Below are positions 36,145-45,801 of a stretch of 64,000 nt of DNA, in pieces. Within the stretch, counting starts at the first letter, position 1; each line of letters begins with the position of its first letter. The stretch is from assembly GCF_019297855.1 (NCBI RefSeq), contig NZ_CP079194.1:2653501-2717500 (forward strand), written 5' to 3'. The notes under the pieces are model-generated. The model made no database searches. It saw nothing but the letters and a program-made list of their open reading frames with translations, and had not been told where the DNA came from. A program made the position numbers and the translations under genes. This DNA comes from Gymnodinialimonas ceratoperidinii. Lineage in GTDB: Bacteria > Pseudomonadota > Alphaproteobacteria > Rhodobacterales > Rhodobacteraceae.

Positions 36145-36402
36145 ATGAAGGTCAGCCCACTCTGTAGCCGCGATGGGGGCCGTGAACTTTACCTCACGGC
36201 CCGCGTCGATGCGCAAAAGTACCGCCTGACGCTGCCCGCCGCGATGCTGGATGACACCTGCGGCGACACGTCGAGCGAGGCTACGCGCAAGGCTTGGGTC
36301 AAAGATAACATGCCTGACGTCCAGGCGACGTTGACGGCGCGGATTTCGGACGCATCGGTCCGCGCGCCTTACACCAGAATTCTCGTCGAGGAGATCTCCT
36401 GA
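36145..36402 (+). CDS. Small protein encoded between pdhB and pdhC
   Basis: 85 residues, no recognised domain. It is soluble, with alternating charged and hydrophobic residues, two cysteines (C7, C39) and an acidic C-terminus ending LVEEIS. It starts 9 bp after pdhB, and its stop overlaps the pdhC start by one base (TGATG), so it must be co-translated with the complex genes. Function unknown; an assembly or regulatory role for the complex is conceivable from coupling only. Confidence 0.75.
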   Translation: MKVSPLCSRDGGRELYLTARVDAQKYRLTLPAAMLDDTCGDTSSEATRKAWVKDNMPDVQATLTARISDASVRAPYTRILVEEIS

Positions 36403-37775
36403 TGCCCATCGAACTGCTCATGCCCGCCCTTTCTCCCACGATGGAAGAAGGCACGCTCGCCAAATGGTTGGTGAAGGAGGGCGACACTGTCTCTGCCGGT
36501 GATCTGCTTGCCGAGATCGAAACCGACAAGGCCACGATGGAATTCGAGGCCGTCGACGAGGGTATCCTCGGCAAGATCCTCGTCGAGGAAGGGACCGAGG
36601 GCGTCAAGGTGAACACCCCCATCGCCCTGATTGGCGAAGAGGGCGAGGATTTCTCGGCGCCTGCGGGCGATGCTTCCAAGAAGGACAAGGACGATGAGGG
36701 GGATGGTTCCTCGGATGCCGCTTCTGGCGGTGGCGCTGACGCAGGCGCCCCCGCGAAGGGCTATGGCCGGGGCGATACGGAAGCCTCGGAGAGCAGCTCG
36801 GGCCCTGCCCCCGCCGCCTCCAAGAATGCCGATGGCGCGCGCATCTTCGCCTCGCCGCTTGCGCGCCGGATTGCGGCGGACAAGGGGCTGGACCTTAGCC
36901 AGATCAAGGGCTCCGGCCCCCGCGGCCGGATCGTGAAGGCCGACGTGGAAGGCGCCAGCGCGGCCCCGAAGGCAGAGACCTCTGCCGCGAAAACCGAGGC
37001 GCCGAAGGCGGCCGCGGCATCGGGCGGCGGTGCCATGCCCACCGGTCCGAGCGCCGAGCAGGTTCTCAAGATGTACGAGGGTCGCGATTACGAAGAGGTC
37101 AAGCTCAACGGGATGCGCAAGACCGTCGCCGCGCGCCTTACCGAGGCCAAGCAGACGATCCCGCATTTCTACCTGCGCCGCGACATCCAGCTCGACGCGC
37201 TGCTGAAGTTCCGCTCGCAGCTCAACAAGCAGCTGGAAGGCCGGGGCGTGAAGCTGTCGGTGAACGATTTCGTCATCAAGGCCTGCGCCTTGGCGCTGCA
37301 ACAGGTGCCGGACGCCAATGCCGTCTGGGCCGGCGACCGGATCATCAAGCTGACGCCTTCGGACGTGGCCGTGGCCGTCGCCGTGGACGGCGGCCTGTTC
37401 ACGCCGGTACTCAAGGACAGCGATACGAAGTCCCTGTCGGCTCTGTCGTCCGAAATGAAAGACCTTGCGGGCCGGGCGCGTGACGGCAAGTTGCAGCCCC
37501 ATGAATATGTCGGCGGCTCCTTCGCGATCTCGAACCTCGGGATGATGGGGATCGAGAACTTCGACGCGGTCATCAACCCGCCCCACGGCGCGATCCTCGC
37601 GGTCGGCGCGGGCGTCAAGAAGCCCGTCGTGGGCGATGATGGCGAGTTGACTGTGGCCACCGTGATGTCGACCACGCTGTCGGTCGATCACCGGGTCATT
37701 GACGGGGCGCTTGGGGCCGAGCTGCTGGCGGCGATCAAGGAGAACCTCGAGAACCCGATGGTCATGTTGGCGTGA
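36402..37775 (+). CDS. pdhC: Pyruvate dehydrogenase E2, dihydrolipoyllysine acetyltransferase
   Basis: 457 residues. The lipoyl domain is at 1-80 with the Lys in ETDKATME near 43. A Gly/Ser/Ala-rich linker follows, then a peripheral subunit-binding domain ([20 protein letters not shown], about 147-185), a second linker, and the catalytic domain with the active-site motif DHRVIDG near 430. Only one lipoyl domain is present on E2; a second is on E1-beta. It ends the pdhA-pdhB-orf-pdhC unit. Confidence 0.96.
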   Translation: MPIELLMPALSPTMEEGTLAKWLVKEGDTVSAGDLLAEIETDKATMEFEAVDEGILGKILVEEGTEGVKVNTPIALIGEEGEDFSAPAGDASKKDKDDEGDGSSDAASGGGADAGAPAKGYGRGDTEASESSSGPAPAASKNADGARIFASPLARRIAADKGLDLSQIKGSGPRGRIVKADVEGASAAPKAETSAAKTEAPKAAAASGGGAMPTGPSAEQVLKMYEGRDYEEVKLNGMRKTVAARLTEAKQTIPHFYLRRDIQLDALLKFRSQLNKQLEGRGVKLSVNDFVIKACALALQQVPDANAVWAGDRIIKLTPSDVAVAVAVDGGLFTPVLKDSDTKSLSALSSEMKDLAGRARDGKLQPHEYVGGSFAISNLGMMGIENFDAVINPPHGAILAVGAGVKKPVVGDDGELTVATVMSTTLSVDHRVIDGALGAELLAAIKENLENPMVMLA

Positions 37776-37784
37776 GGCCTCTCA

Positions 37785-37842
37785 GCGAGGGGCCAGCCCC
37801 TCGCGCTCCCCACCGTACTGGTGAAAAGATGAAGGAGGGGCG
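37785..37842 (-). repeat. Dispersed intergenic repeat, copy E (inverted)
   Basis: Hairpin GCGAGGGGC-CA-GCCCCTCGC (37785-37793 with 37796-37804), then a variable middle and GAAAAGATGAAGGAGGGGCG, the reverse complement of the 5' module. It lies between convergent pdhC and the pseudouridine synthase gene. Confidence 0.65.
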
Positions 37843-37862
37843 TCGGTATCACCGGCGCCTTT

Positions 37863-38405
37863 TCACGTTTGGGTCGTCACGTCGCGCCACTCTCCCGGGG
37901 CGAGGCCGGTGATGTCATGGGGGCCGATGGAGAAGCGGACGAGGCGGATGACGGGGAAGCCCACCGCGGCGCACATGCGGCGGACCTGGCGGTTGCGGCC
38001 TTCGGTCAGGGTCAGGCGGAGCCATGTATCGGTGATGGATTTTCGCACCCTCACGGGGGGATCGCGGTCCCAGATCCAATCAGGCGTCTCGGCAGTTTCC
38101 GCCTCGCACGGGGCTGTCTTGCCGTCCTTGAGGGGCACGCCGGCGCGCAATCGCGCGAGTGCCTCCTCATCGGGAATGCCTTCCACGAGGGCGTAGTAGA
38201 CCTTAGGAGATTTGTACTTCGGTGAGGAAATCCGTGCCTGGAGACTGCCGTCATCGGTCAGGAGCAGGAGGCCTTCGCTGTCGCGGTCAAGCCGCCCGGC
38301 GGCATAGACCCCTTTCGGCAGGCCCAGTTGGTCGAGTGCCGGCCAGCCCCCTTCCGAGGTGAACTGGGACAGCATGTTCATGGGCTTGTTGACGGCGATC
38401 AGCAT
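37863..38405 (-). CDS. 23S rRNA pseudouridine synthase, RluE-type
   Basis: 180 residues with no S4 domain, as in RluE. The catalytic Asp is in GRLDRDSEGLLLLT near residue 40, and the fold markers KVYYALVEG and EGRNRQVRRMCAAVG are clear. It isomerises a uridine in large-subunit rRNA. The start MLIAVNKPMNMLSQF fits the family. It converges with pdhC and is followed upstream by the YjbR gene. Confidence 0.9.
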   Translation of the reverse strand: MLIAVNKPMNMLSQFTSEGGWPALDQLGLPKGVYAAGRLDRDSEGLLLLTDDGSLQARISSPKYKSPKVYYALVEGIPDEEALARLRAGVPLKDGKTAPCEAETAETPDWIWDRDPPVRVRKSITDTWLRLTLTEGRNRQVRRMCAAVGFPVIRLVRFSIGPHDITGLAPGEWRDVTTQT

Positions 38406-38432
38406 GGCCTGTCCTTCCCTTCTCGGTGCGTG

Positions 38433-38795
38433 TCAGCGTGATGTCGCATCATGGGATGCCAGCCATTTCTTCGGCGCGAGCGCACGCCATGTGCGGCGCA
38501 GGCGTGCCTCGGCCCAATCGCGTTCGATCTTGCCGCCGGCAACGAGAATGAGGCCGGTGTTCACGTAGTGATCGTGGATGACAAAGGTCTCGGGTGCGGC
38601 GGCCATGAGCATGTCGCGCTCTTCCGCCGAGCCCTTGAAGATCGCCGCGTCGATGTAGGGCGACCACCAGCACCAGAGCTTGCCGTGGGCCTTCAGGTTC
38701 GGGTTGCCCCAGGATACGGCGTCTTCGACCTTCGGCAGGTCCAGCGACAGGGCGAAGGCGCGGAGTTCCGGCCAATCGCGGATCGGCTCGCTCAT
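38433..38795 (-). CDS. MmcQ/YjbR family protein
   Basis: 120 residues. The sequence AVSWGNPNLKAHGKLWCWW and the later ALAPKKWLASH end match the YjbR/CyaY-like fold, whose members may bind DNA. The protein is a little short. Function is not known. It lies between polA and the pseudouridine synthase gene on the same strand. Confidence 0.8.
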   Translation of the reverse strand: MSEPIRDWPELRAFALSLDLPKVEDAVSWGNPNLKAHGKLWCWWSPYIDAAIFKGSAEERDMLMAAAPETFVIHDHYVNTGLILVAGGKIERDWAEARLRRTWRALAPKKWLASHDATSR

Positions 38796-38823
38796 GGCCG
38801 CGTCCGCCGGATCGGGGCGGGGG

Positions 38824-41613
38824 TCAATGGGCCTCGGCCCAATTCGCGCCCTGCCCCGCGTCCACCGTGATCGGGACGCTCAGATGCACCGCCGGGTCGG
38901 CGGCGCCTTCCATCACGTCGCGGGCGCGGGCGATGAGCGCGTCGGTGGCATCCTCGTCCACCTCAAAGACCAGTTCGTCGTGCACCTGCAAGAGCATCCT
39001 GGCGGGCAGGTCGGCGATGGCATCCTCCATCCGGATCATCGCGCGGCGGATGATGTCGGCGGCGGTCCCTTGAATCGGCGCATTGATCGCGGCGCGCCCG
39101 GCGAAGCCCGCGCCGGGGCCCTTTGCGTTGATCTCGGGCGTGTGGATCTTGCGGCCGAAGAGCGTCTCGACATAGAGGTTTTGCTTCGCGAACTTCTTCG
39201 TCTCGTCCATGTAGGTCCGGATGCCGGGGAAACGCTCGAAATAGCGGTCGATGAAACCCTGCGCCTCGGCGCGCGGGATGCGCAGGTTGCGCGCAAGGCC
39301 GAAGCCGGAGATGCCATAGATCACGCCGAAGTTGATCGCCTTGGCCTGTCGGCGGACGTCGGGTGTCATCTCGTCGAGCGGCACGCTGAACATCTCGGAG
39401 GCGGTGGCCGCGTGGATGTCCTGACCGTCCTTGAACGCCTGTTTCAGCGCGTCGATGCCGGCGATATGGGCGAGGATGCGCAGCTCGATCTGGGAATAAT
39501 CGAGCGCGACCAGCACCTTGCCGGGCTCTGCCACGAAAGCCTCGCGGATCCGACGGCCCTCTTCCGAGCGGATCGGGATGTTCTGCAGGTTCGGATCGGT
39601 GGAGGCCAGACGGCCGGTGTTGGCGCCCGCAATGGAGTAGGAGGTGTGCACGCGGCCGGTATCGGGGTTGATGTGGTCCTGCAGCGCGTCGGTATAGGTC
39701 GATTTCAGCTTCGACAGCTGGCGCCAGTCCAGCGCCCGGCCCGGCAAGTCGTGCTCGGTCGCGAGATCTTCGAGGATATCGGCCCCGGTGGAATATTTCC
39801 CGGTCTTGCCCTTCTTGCCGCCCTGCAGGCCCATGCGGTCGAACAGGATCTCGCCCAATTGCGCGGGCGAGCCGACGTTGAAGCTCTCACCCGCCAGTTC
39901 GTGAATCTCGGCCTCCAGCCCCGCCATCTTCTGGGCGAAGGCGTTCGACATGCGGCTGAGAACCTCGCGGTCGACCTTGATGCCTGAGCGCTCCATCCGT
40001 GCCAGCACGGGGACCAGCGGACGCTCCATCCGCTCGTAGACGCGGGTCACGCCGACGTTGTGTAGCTTGGGCTTGAAGAGCTTGTGGAAACGCAGGGTGA
40101 TATCGGCATCTTCCGCGGCATAGGGGGCCGCGTCGGCAATCGGGACACGGTCGAAGGTGATCTGGGATTTTCCGCTTCCGATCAGGGACTTGATCGGCAG
40201 AGGCGTGTGGCCAAGGTAGCGTTCCGAGAGGCTGTCCATGCCGTGGTTGTGGAGGCCCGCATGGAGCGCGTAGGACAGAAGCATGGTGTCGTCGATCGGG
40301 GCGACGTCCACGCCGTAATTGGCCAGCACCTTGACGTCGTATTTCGCGTTCTGCGCCACCTTCAGGACGGCCGGATCCTCCAGCATCGGCTTGAGCATTG
40401 CCAGCGCCTCCTCGAACGGGATCTGCCCCTCGGCGAGGGCGGTGTCAGCGAAGAGATCATCGCCGCCGCCCCGATGCAGAAGCGGGATGTAGCAGGCCTT
40501 CCCCGGCTCGACGCAGAGTGAGACGCCCACCAGCTCGGCCGTCATTTCGTTGAGCGAGGTCGTCTCGGTATCGAAGGCCACCGTGCCACGGGCGGTGGCT
40601 TGATCGATCCAGGCCTGCAATGTCTTAACGTCGTTAACCACCTCGTATCCGGCGTGGTCGATCGGCGGCAGCTCGGGGGCGTCCTGGGCGGCGGGCGCTT
40701 CGGGCTCCACGATGGCCGGGGGCTCCACGCCCGCCCGGTCGGCGATGCGCTTGGTGAGGGTGCGGAACTCCATCTCGGCGAGGAAGGCCAACAGGACTTC
40801 GGGATCGGGATCACGGACTTCGAGCGAGTCGATCGGGTCCTCAAGCTCCATGCTGTCATCGAGCAGTACCAGCTGCCGCGACAGGCGGATCTGGTCGGCG
40901 TGGTCGATCAATGTCTGGCGCCGCTTGGGCTGCTTGATTTCCTCCGCCCGCGCCAGAAGCGTCTCGAGATCACCGTATTCATTGATCAAAAGCGCCGCCG
41001 TCTTGATGCCGATGCCGGGCGCGCCGGGCACGTTGTCGACGCTGTCCCCGGCCAGCGCCTGCACGTCCACGACCCGTTCGGGACCGACGCCGAATTTTGC
41101 CTCCACCCCTTCGCGGTCGATGCGGAGGTTCTTCATCGCGTCGAGCATTTCGACCCCGTCGCCGACCAGCTGCATCATGTCCTTGTCCGAGGAAATGATC
41201 GTGCAGCGCCCCCCTGCTTCCCGCGCCTGACGGGCGTAGGTGGCGATGATGTCATCGGCCTCGAACCCCTCCATCTCGATGCAGGGAAGGTTGAAGGCGC
41301 GCGTCGCGTCGCGGGTCAACGGAATCTGCGGGCGCAGGTCCTCGGGCATGGCGTCGCGGTTGGCCTTGTACTGATCGTAAAGCTCGTTGCGGAAGGTATG
41401 GCTGCCCTTGTCGAAGATGACGGCGGCATGGGTCGGCGCATCGGGGCCGGTGTTGGCCTCGATCATCCGGTGCAGCATGTTGCAAAAGCCCGCCACGGCG
41501 CCGATTGGCAGGCCGTCGGACTTGCGCGTCAGCGGGGGCAGCGCGTGATAGGCGCGAAAGATGAAGGCGGAGCCATCCACGAGGTGAAGGTGATGCCCTT
41601 TTCCAAATGCCAT
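38824..41613 (-). CDS. polA: DNA polymerase I
   Basis: 929 residues with three domains. The 5' nuclease (about 1-290) has HLVDGSAFIFRAYHALPP and a helix-hairpin-helix GAPGIGIKTAALLI. The 3'-5' exonuclease (about 325-520) keeps its catalytic acids (VAFDTETTSLN). The polymerase (about 530-929) has motif A DYSQIELRILAHI, the O-helix RRQAKAINFGVIYG and motif C QVHDELVFEV. The start at 41613 (MAFGKGHHLHLVDGS) avoids an unlikely N-terminal extension. A TTAAC-N3-GTTAA element lies in the exonuclease part. Confidence 0.97.
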   Translation of the reverse strand: MAFGKGHHLHLVDGSAFIFRAYHALPPLTRKSDGLPIGAVAGFCNMLHRMIEANTGPDAPTHAAVIFDKGSHTFRNELYDQYKANRDAMPEDLRPQIPLTRDATRAFNLPCIEMEGFEADDIIATYARQAREAGGRCTIISSDKDMMQLVGDGVEMLDAMKNLRIDREGVEAKFGVGPERVVDVQALAGDSVDNVPGAPGIGIKTAALLINEYGDLETLLARAEEIKQPKRRQTLIDHADQIRLSRQLVLLDDSMELEDPIDSLEVRDPDPEVLLAFLAEMEFRTLTKRIADRAGVEPPAIVEPEAPAAQDAPELPPIDHAGYEVVNDVKTLQAWIDQATARGTVAFDTETTSLNEMTAELVGVSLCVEPGKACYIPLLHRGGGDDLFADTALAEGQIPFEEALAMLKPMLEDPAVLKVAQNAKYDVKVLANYGVDVAPIDDTMLLSYALHAGLHNHGMDSLSERYLGHTPLPIKSLIGSGKSQITFDRVPIADAAPYAAEDADITLRFHKLFKPKLHNVGVTRVYERMERPLVPVLARMERSGIKVDREVLSRMSNAFAQKMAGLEAEIHELAGESFNVGSPAQLGEILFDRMGLQGGKKGKTGKYSTGADILEDLATEHDLPGRALDWRQLSKLKSTYTDALQDHINPDTGRVHTSYSIAGANTGRLASTDPNLQNIPIRSEEGRRIREAFVAEPGKVLVALDYSQIELRILAHIAGIDALKQAFKDGQDIHAATASEMFSVPLDEMTPDVRRQAKAINFGVIYGISGFGLARNLRIPRAEAQGFIDRYFERFPGIRTYMDETKKFAKQNLYVETLFGRKIHTPEINAKGPGAGFAGRAAINAPIQGTAADIIRRAMIRMEDAIADLPARMLLQVHDELVFEVDEDATDALIARARDVMEGAADPAVHLSVPITVDAGQGANWAEAH
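40625..40637. repeat. TTAAC-N3-GTTAA element 2 (inside polA)
   Basis: TTAAC GTC GTTAA. On the coding (minus) strand it reads V-N-D-V-K (GTT AAC GAC GTT AAG). Confidence 0.8.
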
Positions 41614-41730
41614 ATGCACGCTCCTGACCAGATTGCGGGGCGGCGCGCCCCGGTTCGTTCGTTCTAACCCGTGCAAGGAAGCGCCGCGACCGACATTTTC
41701 AATGCGCGGCGCTCAATGTCGGAAAAAACC

Positions 41731-41743
41731 TTAACGGCGTTAA
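41731..41743. repeat. TTAAC-N3-GTTAA element 3 (at a stop codon)
   Basis: TTAAC GGC GTTAA. It overlaps the TAA stop (41740-41742, minus strand) of the TIGR02117-like gene and lies 118 bp from the polA start. Confidence 0.8.
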
Positions 41744-42417
41744 CCAAGGCCGGCGCGCCAGAGCGAGAGCCGCACCGCGTAGGGCGTCGGCGTCCAGAGC
41801 CCCATGGGGATGCCCGCCTCGCGCAGAACGCGGCCGACCCAGGTGTTGCAGGTCCGCAGGATGTGGAAGCGGCCTCGCGCCTCGACGAAACCGGCGCTGG
41901 CGCGATGCCCTTCCGCCGCCACCCCAACCAGTTCGGGCGCGGCGGTGTCGGCGATCTCGGACAAGAGCGCCGTGTATTGCACCTCGGAGAGGCTGAGTTG
42001 CGGCACCTGCTCGAAAGCGATGCCGGGCGGCACGCTATCGACGCGCAGCACCGAGGCGTCGCCGGTCATCGCGCGCAGGGTCGCCCGCGCGGTCATGTCA
42101 GCCCACTCCGGCGTGGTTGTATAGAAGTCCCGCGCGCCCCATCCGACGATGAAATATCCGATACCCGCATCCGAGACATCGACGCCGCCAGCCTCGGCAA
42201 AGGAGAGCGCCGCGCGGGTCTCTGCCGTGGCGGGGAGCAGGAAATCGACGTGAATGGGTCCGTAGAGCAGCCCGATCTGCACGTCACCACCCGCGGGCAA
42301 CGCGGCCGTGCGACCGGGGATCAGCCCGCCAAGGGCTGCCGCCGCAAGGTAGAGCGCCGCAACAAGAAAGGCCGCCCCGAAGAGGCGGCCCAGAACCTTG
42401 CCGACGCGGCGCGTCAC
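41740..42417 (-). CDS. TIGR02117 / DUF2459-like protein
   Basis: 225 residues. An N-terminal signal anchor ([22 protein letters not shown]) is followed by a periplasmic domain. [19 protein letters not shown] near the start and [25 protein letters not shown] near the end are typical of the TIGR02117 family. The Cys-Asn-Thr and the His suggest a possible peptidase-like site, which is inference. It overlaps the zinc-finger gene upstream by 4 bp. Confidence 0.8.
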   Translation of the reverse strand: MTRRVGKVLGRLFGAAFLVAALYLAAAALGGLIPGRTAALPAGGDVQIGLLYGPIHVDFLLPATAETRAALSFAEAGGVDVSDAGIGYFIVGWGARDFYTTTPEWADMTARATLRAMTGDASVLRVDSVPPGIAFEQVPQLSLSEVQYTALLSEIADTAAPELVGVAAEGHRASAGFVEARGRFHILRTCNTWVGRVLREAGIPMGLWTPTPYAVRLSLWRAGLG

Positions 42418-42596
42418 TCAGAGATTTCCACGAAATCCTGATGGATAAATTTCTTGTCGCAGTAGCCACATTCGACGTGGCCCAGAACCGGGTCTATCAA
42501 CAGCCATACGCGGGGATGGCCCAAGGCCCCCTCGCCGCCGTCACAGGCGACACGGACTGCGGTCACGATTTCGGTCTCGGGGGCGTCGATGCTCAT
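42414..42596 (-). CDS. Small CHCC zinc-finger protein
   Basis: 60 residues from the ATG at 42596 ([21 protein letters not shown]). The pattern VACDGG...LGHPRVWL...[10 protein letters not shown] fits the CHCC-type zinc finger (Cys, His, Cys, Cys) related to mitochondrial complex I subunit NDUFS6. Function in bacteria is unclear. The stop overlaps the start of the downstream membrane protein by 4 bp. Confidence 0.85.
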   Translation of the reverse strand: MSIDAPETEIVTAVRVACDGGEGALGHPRVWLLIDPVLGHVECGYCDKKFIHQDFVEISE

Positions 42597-42703
42597 CACG
42601 GGGGCTCCATCCAAAGTGCTTGGTTCAGGATATGGCAGAGGACCCGCGACCGGGCAAGTCCGCACGCGCGCGCGCGTCACGGCGCGCCCTGCCCCGCCGC
42701 CAA

Positions 42704-43078
42704 TCAGTCCTTCGCCAGCATCCGTCCCAGGGGGCGGCCGCCAAGGATGTGCATGTGATAATGCGGCACCTCCTGCACCCCGTCGGCGCCCGCATTGGAG
42801 ATCGTCCGGTAGCCGTTGCCATCCCCACCCGGAGAGACCTCGGCACAGACCTTCGCGGCAACCCTGTGGAAATCCGCGATCTCGGCGTCCGAGGCTTCGG
42901 CAGCAAAATGATCAAAGCAGACATAGGGCCCCTTGGGGATCACCAGCACGTGCAGCGGCGCCTGGGGATAGAGATCCGCGAAGGCCAGCGTATGTTCGCT
43001 TTCGGCCACCGTCTTGTTGGGGATTTCACCGCGCAGGATCTTCGCGAAAATGTTCTGATCGTCGTAGGAATAGGCCAT
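42704..43078 (-). CDS. HIT family hydrolase
   Basis: 124 residues. The histidine triad is HYHMHILGG near residue 105, and the start [18 protein letters not shown] is typical of the Hint/HinT branch. HinT proteins hydrolyse nucleoside phosphoramidates. The family length is normal. It is on the same strand as the glycosyltransferase gene upstream (11 bp). Confidence 0.93.
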   Translation of the reverse strand: MAYSYDDQNIFAKILRGEIPNKTVAESEHTLAFADLYPQAPLHVLVIPKGPYVCFDHFAAEASDAEIADFHRVAAKVCAEVSPGGDGNGYRTISNAGADGVQEVPHYHMHILGGRPLGRMLAKD

Positions 43079-43089
43079 CGTCGCCTCCT

Positions 43090-44667
43090 TCAGTCTGCAA
43101 AGAGATGTTGGGTTTCCGCCAGTTCACGGCCCACATCCTGATCGATATCGAAAAACTCCGCCAAGACGGCGCCGTTTTCCTCGGGCGAGCGCCATTCGCG
43201 CAGCCGCCAGTGATTGGTGAACTCGGCCTCTCGGATTTCGGTCTGCTCGTCAAGGAACTCGTGCCGCAAGGTCGGTAGCATCCGCTGCAGGACCTCGCTT
43301 GGCGTATCGTCGGTGGCCAAGCCCACGCGGTGGGCGTGGCCCACGAGATATTGATCGTCGAAGTTGCACTGCAGTTCGAGAATGCGGGCGTTGGCGCGGT
43401 CCGACATGAAATCGCGCATCAGGTCGAGGTTGGCGGGATCGAGGCAGATCACCAATTGCTCGGTCCCGTAATAGTCGAACAGCATCCGCATCAGCGCGCG
43501 GCGATGGCGGTTGCGCTTCTCCATCGTCCGCTCGATCCCGCCCAGATGCGGCACCCGGCAGCCTTCCTCGTCGAAGAGGTATTCGATCCCGCGCATGTCC
43601 AGCTTCTCGGACGAGGCCTTCAGGAGCCGCTTGGCAACGTGCCATTTCTTGCACACCAGCATGTAGAGGTCGCGGTCCGCGCCAAGGGTGCTCTCCCTCT
43701 CCCAGAAGCGCGTCCCGAAGCGTTTGCCCACCCGGCCCCGGCCGGTCAGGAAGGCGTGCAGCTTCGGGCCTTCGTTCGAGGTCGCGAAATCCTTGCGGTC
43801 GGAATGCCACAGCGCGCCCAACCGGTCCTTCAGCTGCGTCGCCTCGGCAGAAATCTTGCGCGCGAAGAGAAAATCCTGCGAAATCAACAGGTCGTACTGG
43901 TCGTTATAGAACGTCACCGGCATGCCGTAGTCGCTGAACATCTTGAACGTCAGCGTGCGGCTCTCGATCTCGCGCGAGGGGACGAGGTGGCGCACGAGGG
44001 TCTGGAAGAACGTCTCGTCCGGGATCCATGTGGTCTTGAAGAAGCGCACGACGTCCGGCCGCTGGCGGCAGAAATCGAGGATCGCCTCAATGGTATTGCG
44101 TCGCAGACACCACCATTGCGACCCGATCATCACCTGGATGTCGTCGGGGATCTTGCGCTCCAACCGCAGCTTCCGCTGCAGGTTGTAGGAGGCGTAGAAC
44201 AGCTTCTTGTACTTCCGCTCGTTGAAGAAGTGCCGGTAGAAAAGACGCTCGCCCTTGAAGCCCGTCTTGATCCAGTCGGAGTTGAAGAAATCGAAGCTCT
44301 CGACATAGTCGACGTCGCGGTCGTCGAGGAACTTGTGCGCGTAAGCGGCGGATTTCACCGCGGCGCAATCGCCCGAGAGCATGTAGAAATGCGTGGCCTT
44401 GGGGAAGGCCTCCACCGCTGCCTCGATCGCGTGGAGCGTGGCTTGGCACAGCGACCACTCCCCCCACCCGCACTTGATCCGCTTCTTCGCGAAGGTCACG
44501 CCCGCGTTGTCGCCCAAGGCCGCCTGAAGCGCCGCGAAGTCAGCCGCCTTGGCGTTCGCGTCGAAGTGGATCGAGACATAATCGCCCGTCGCCGTCAGAC
44601 GCTCGGCCTGCTGAATGATGCTCGGCGCATCCTTGTGACACAGGAGAATGAAGGCGATTTTTGCCAT
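43090..44667 (-). CDS. GT14-family glycosyltransferase (beta-1,6-N-acetylglucosaminyltransferase-like)
   Basis: 525 residues from the ATG at 44667 (MAKIAFILLCHKDAPSIIQ). The N-terminal ~290 residues match the core-2/I-branching (GT14) fold: LLCHKD start, VSIHFDANAK, KRIKCGWGEWSLCQATLHA, YMLSGDCAAVKS, IGSQWWCLRRNT. The C-terminal ~230 residues form a second domain often found fused to it in Rhodobacterales (DUF5928-type, from memory). There is no membrane segment. It is divergent from a sulfotransferase gene, which suggests surface or exported polysaccharide decoration. Confidence 0.85.
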   Translation of the reverse strand: MAKIAFILLCHKDAPSIIQQAERLTATGDYVSIHFDANAKAADFAALQAALGDNAGVTFAKKRIKCGWGEWSLCQATLHAIEAAVEAFPKATHFYMLSGDCAAVKSAAYAHKFLDDRDVDYVESFDFFNSDWIKTGFKGERLFYRHFFNERKYKKLFYASYNLQRKLRLERKIPDDIQVMIGSQWWCLRRNTIEAILDFCRQRPDVVRFFKTTWIPDETFFQTLVRHLVPSREIESRTLTFKMFSDYGMPVTFYNDQYDLLISQDFLFARKISAEATQLKDRLGALWHSDRKDFATSNEGPKLHAFLTGRGRVGKRFGTRFWERESTLGADRDLYMLVCKKWHVAKRLLKASSEKLDMRGIEYLFDEEGCRVPHLGGIERTMEKRNRHRRALMRMLFDYYGTEQLVICLDPANLDLMRDFMSDRANARILELQCNFDDQYLVGHAHRVGLATDDTPSEVLQRMLPTLRHEFLDEQTEIREAEFTNHWRLREWRSPEENGAVLAEFFDIDQDVGRELAETQHLFAD

Positions 44668-44821
44668 TCTAGAAACGATTGCCCCAGACCAACACGCATT
44701 GTTGCGACTTATTGTTAACTCATTAATACCTGAGAGAGATTGAAGCGACACCAATTCTTTGCAATTTATGTCTTAAGGCAGGGTAAAGACACGCCGCGGC
44801 AGTAGATAAGGTTACGAGCAT
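44668..44821. promoter_or_regulatory. Divergent promoter region, glycosyltransferase / sulfotransferase
   Basis: 154 AT-rich bases against a GC-rich background. On the plus strand TTGCGA and TAATAC (about 44702 and 44724) are 16 bp apart, and a GTTAAC hexamer lies between them. The two genes are likely controlled together. The boxes are by eye only. Confidence 0.35.
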
Positions 44822-45640
44822 ATGGGCTTTCCGGGCACTTGGATGACGACGAGCGAGAGCATGGTCTACCGCGTGGTGCCCAAATGCGCCTGCTCGACCA
44901 TCGGCCAGATCATGTATTACGCCGACAACGGCGAATACTTCGACGGCGACATCCATGACGCCACCGGCGGGATGCACAAATGGGCCTTCGAGCAGAGCCA
45001 GCCCGTCATCACGGCCAATGTTCAGGCACACAAAAGCTACGCCTTCACCTGCGTCCGCAATCCCTACACGCGCATTCTGTCCTCTTTCTTCGACAAGATC
45101 TGCGGGATTCAGCGCAATGGCCGGCGCTATCGCGGCAACCTCGTCCCGCTTCTGATCCAGAAGTACGGGATCGAAGTCGGGGGCGATGACGGCAAGGGAG
45201 AGTTCGACCAGATCGCCAGCTTCCGCCGCTTCCTGCTGTTCACCCGTGACACCATCCGCTGGCGCAAACCGATGGACCCGGACATTCACTGGTCGGCCAT
45301 GTCGGGCCATGTCTCCACCTTCATCGTAAACGGCGGGCGCTACGACAAGATTTTCTGGACCGAGAGCTTCAACGACGGCATGCAAAGCGTTCTGGATGCA
45401 ACGGAAAACGCCAACGAGGTGAAGCTGAAATCCGTGCCGCGCTTCAATGAATCCGAGGGCCATGGCCCCAAGCGCCTGCACCCGGTCGAGGATTATTTCG
45501 ACGATCTCTCGATGCATCTGGTCAAGGAAATCTACCACCGTGATTTCGACCTGTTCAAATATGATTTCGACAATCCGGCCAACAAGATGCCGATTGGCGA
45601 GATCGATCTTGATGAGGTCCACGCCAAGCTCGGCGAGTAG
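44822..45640 (+). CDS. Sulfotransferase family 2 protein
   Basis: 272 residues. The PAPS 5'-phosphosulfate loop is PKCACSTIG near residues 20-28, and the 3'-phosphate site is FTCVRNPYTRILSSF near 77-91. The layout matches the Sulfotransfer_2 family (carbohydrate sulfotransferases). There is no signal or membrane helix, so it is cytoplasmic. It is divergent from the GT14 gene, so sulfation of a glycan made by that enzyme is a reasonable hypothesis. Confidence 0.88.
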   Translation: MGFPGTWMTTSESMVYRVVPKCACSTIGQIMYYADNGEYFDGDIHDATGGMHKWAFEQSQPVITANVQAHKSYAFTCVRNPYTRILSSFFDKICGIQRNGRRYRGNLVPLLIQKYGIEVGGDDGKGEFDQIASFRRFLLFTRDTIRWRKPMDPDIHWSAMSGHVSTFIVNGGRYDKIFWTESFNDGMQSVLDATENANEVKLKSVPRFNESEGHGPKRLHPVEDYFDDLSMHLVKEIYHRDFDLFKYDFDNPANKMPIGEIDLDEVHAKLGE

Positions 45641-45801
45641 CGCGCGAAGGCTTGCCGCCGCGTCAGGATAGTTGCCGCAATGTCGCAGCGGTTTCCTGTC
45701 AGGGCGGCGGAAGGCGCTGGTTTCATTGAACCGGGCAAATCGGCCAAGTAGGCTTCGATCCATTCAGTCGATGTCCCTTTCAGCCTTGTGAGGCCCTGCT
45801 T

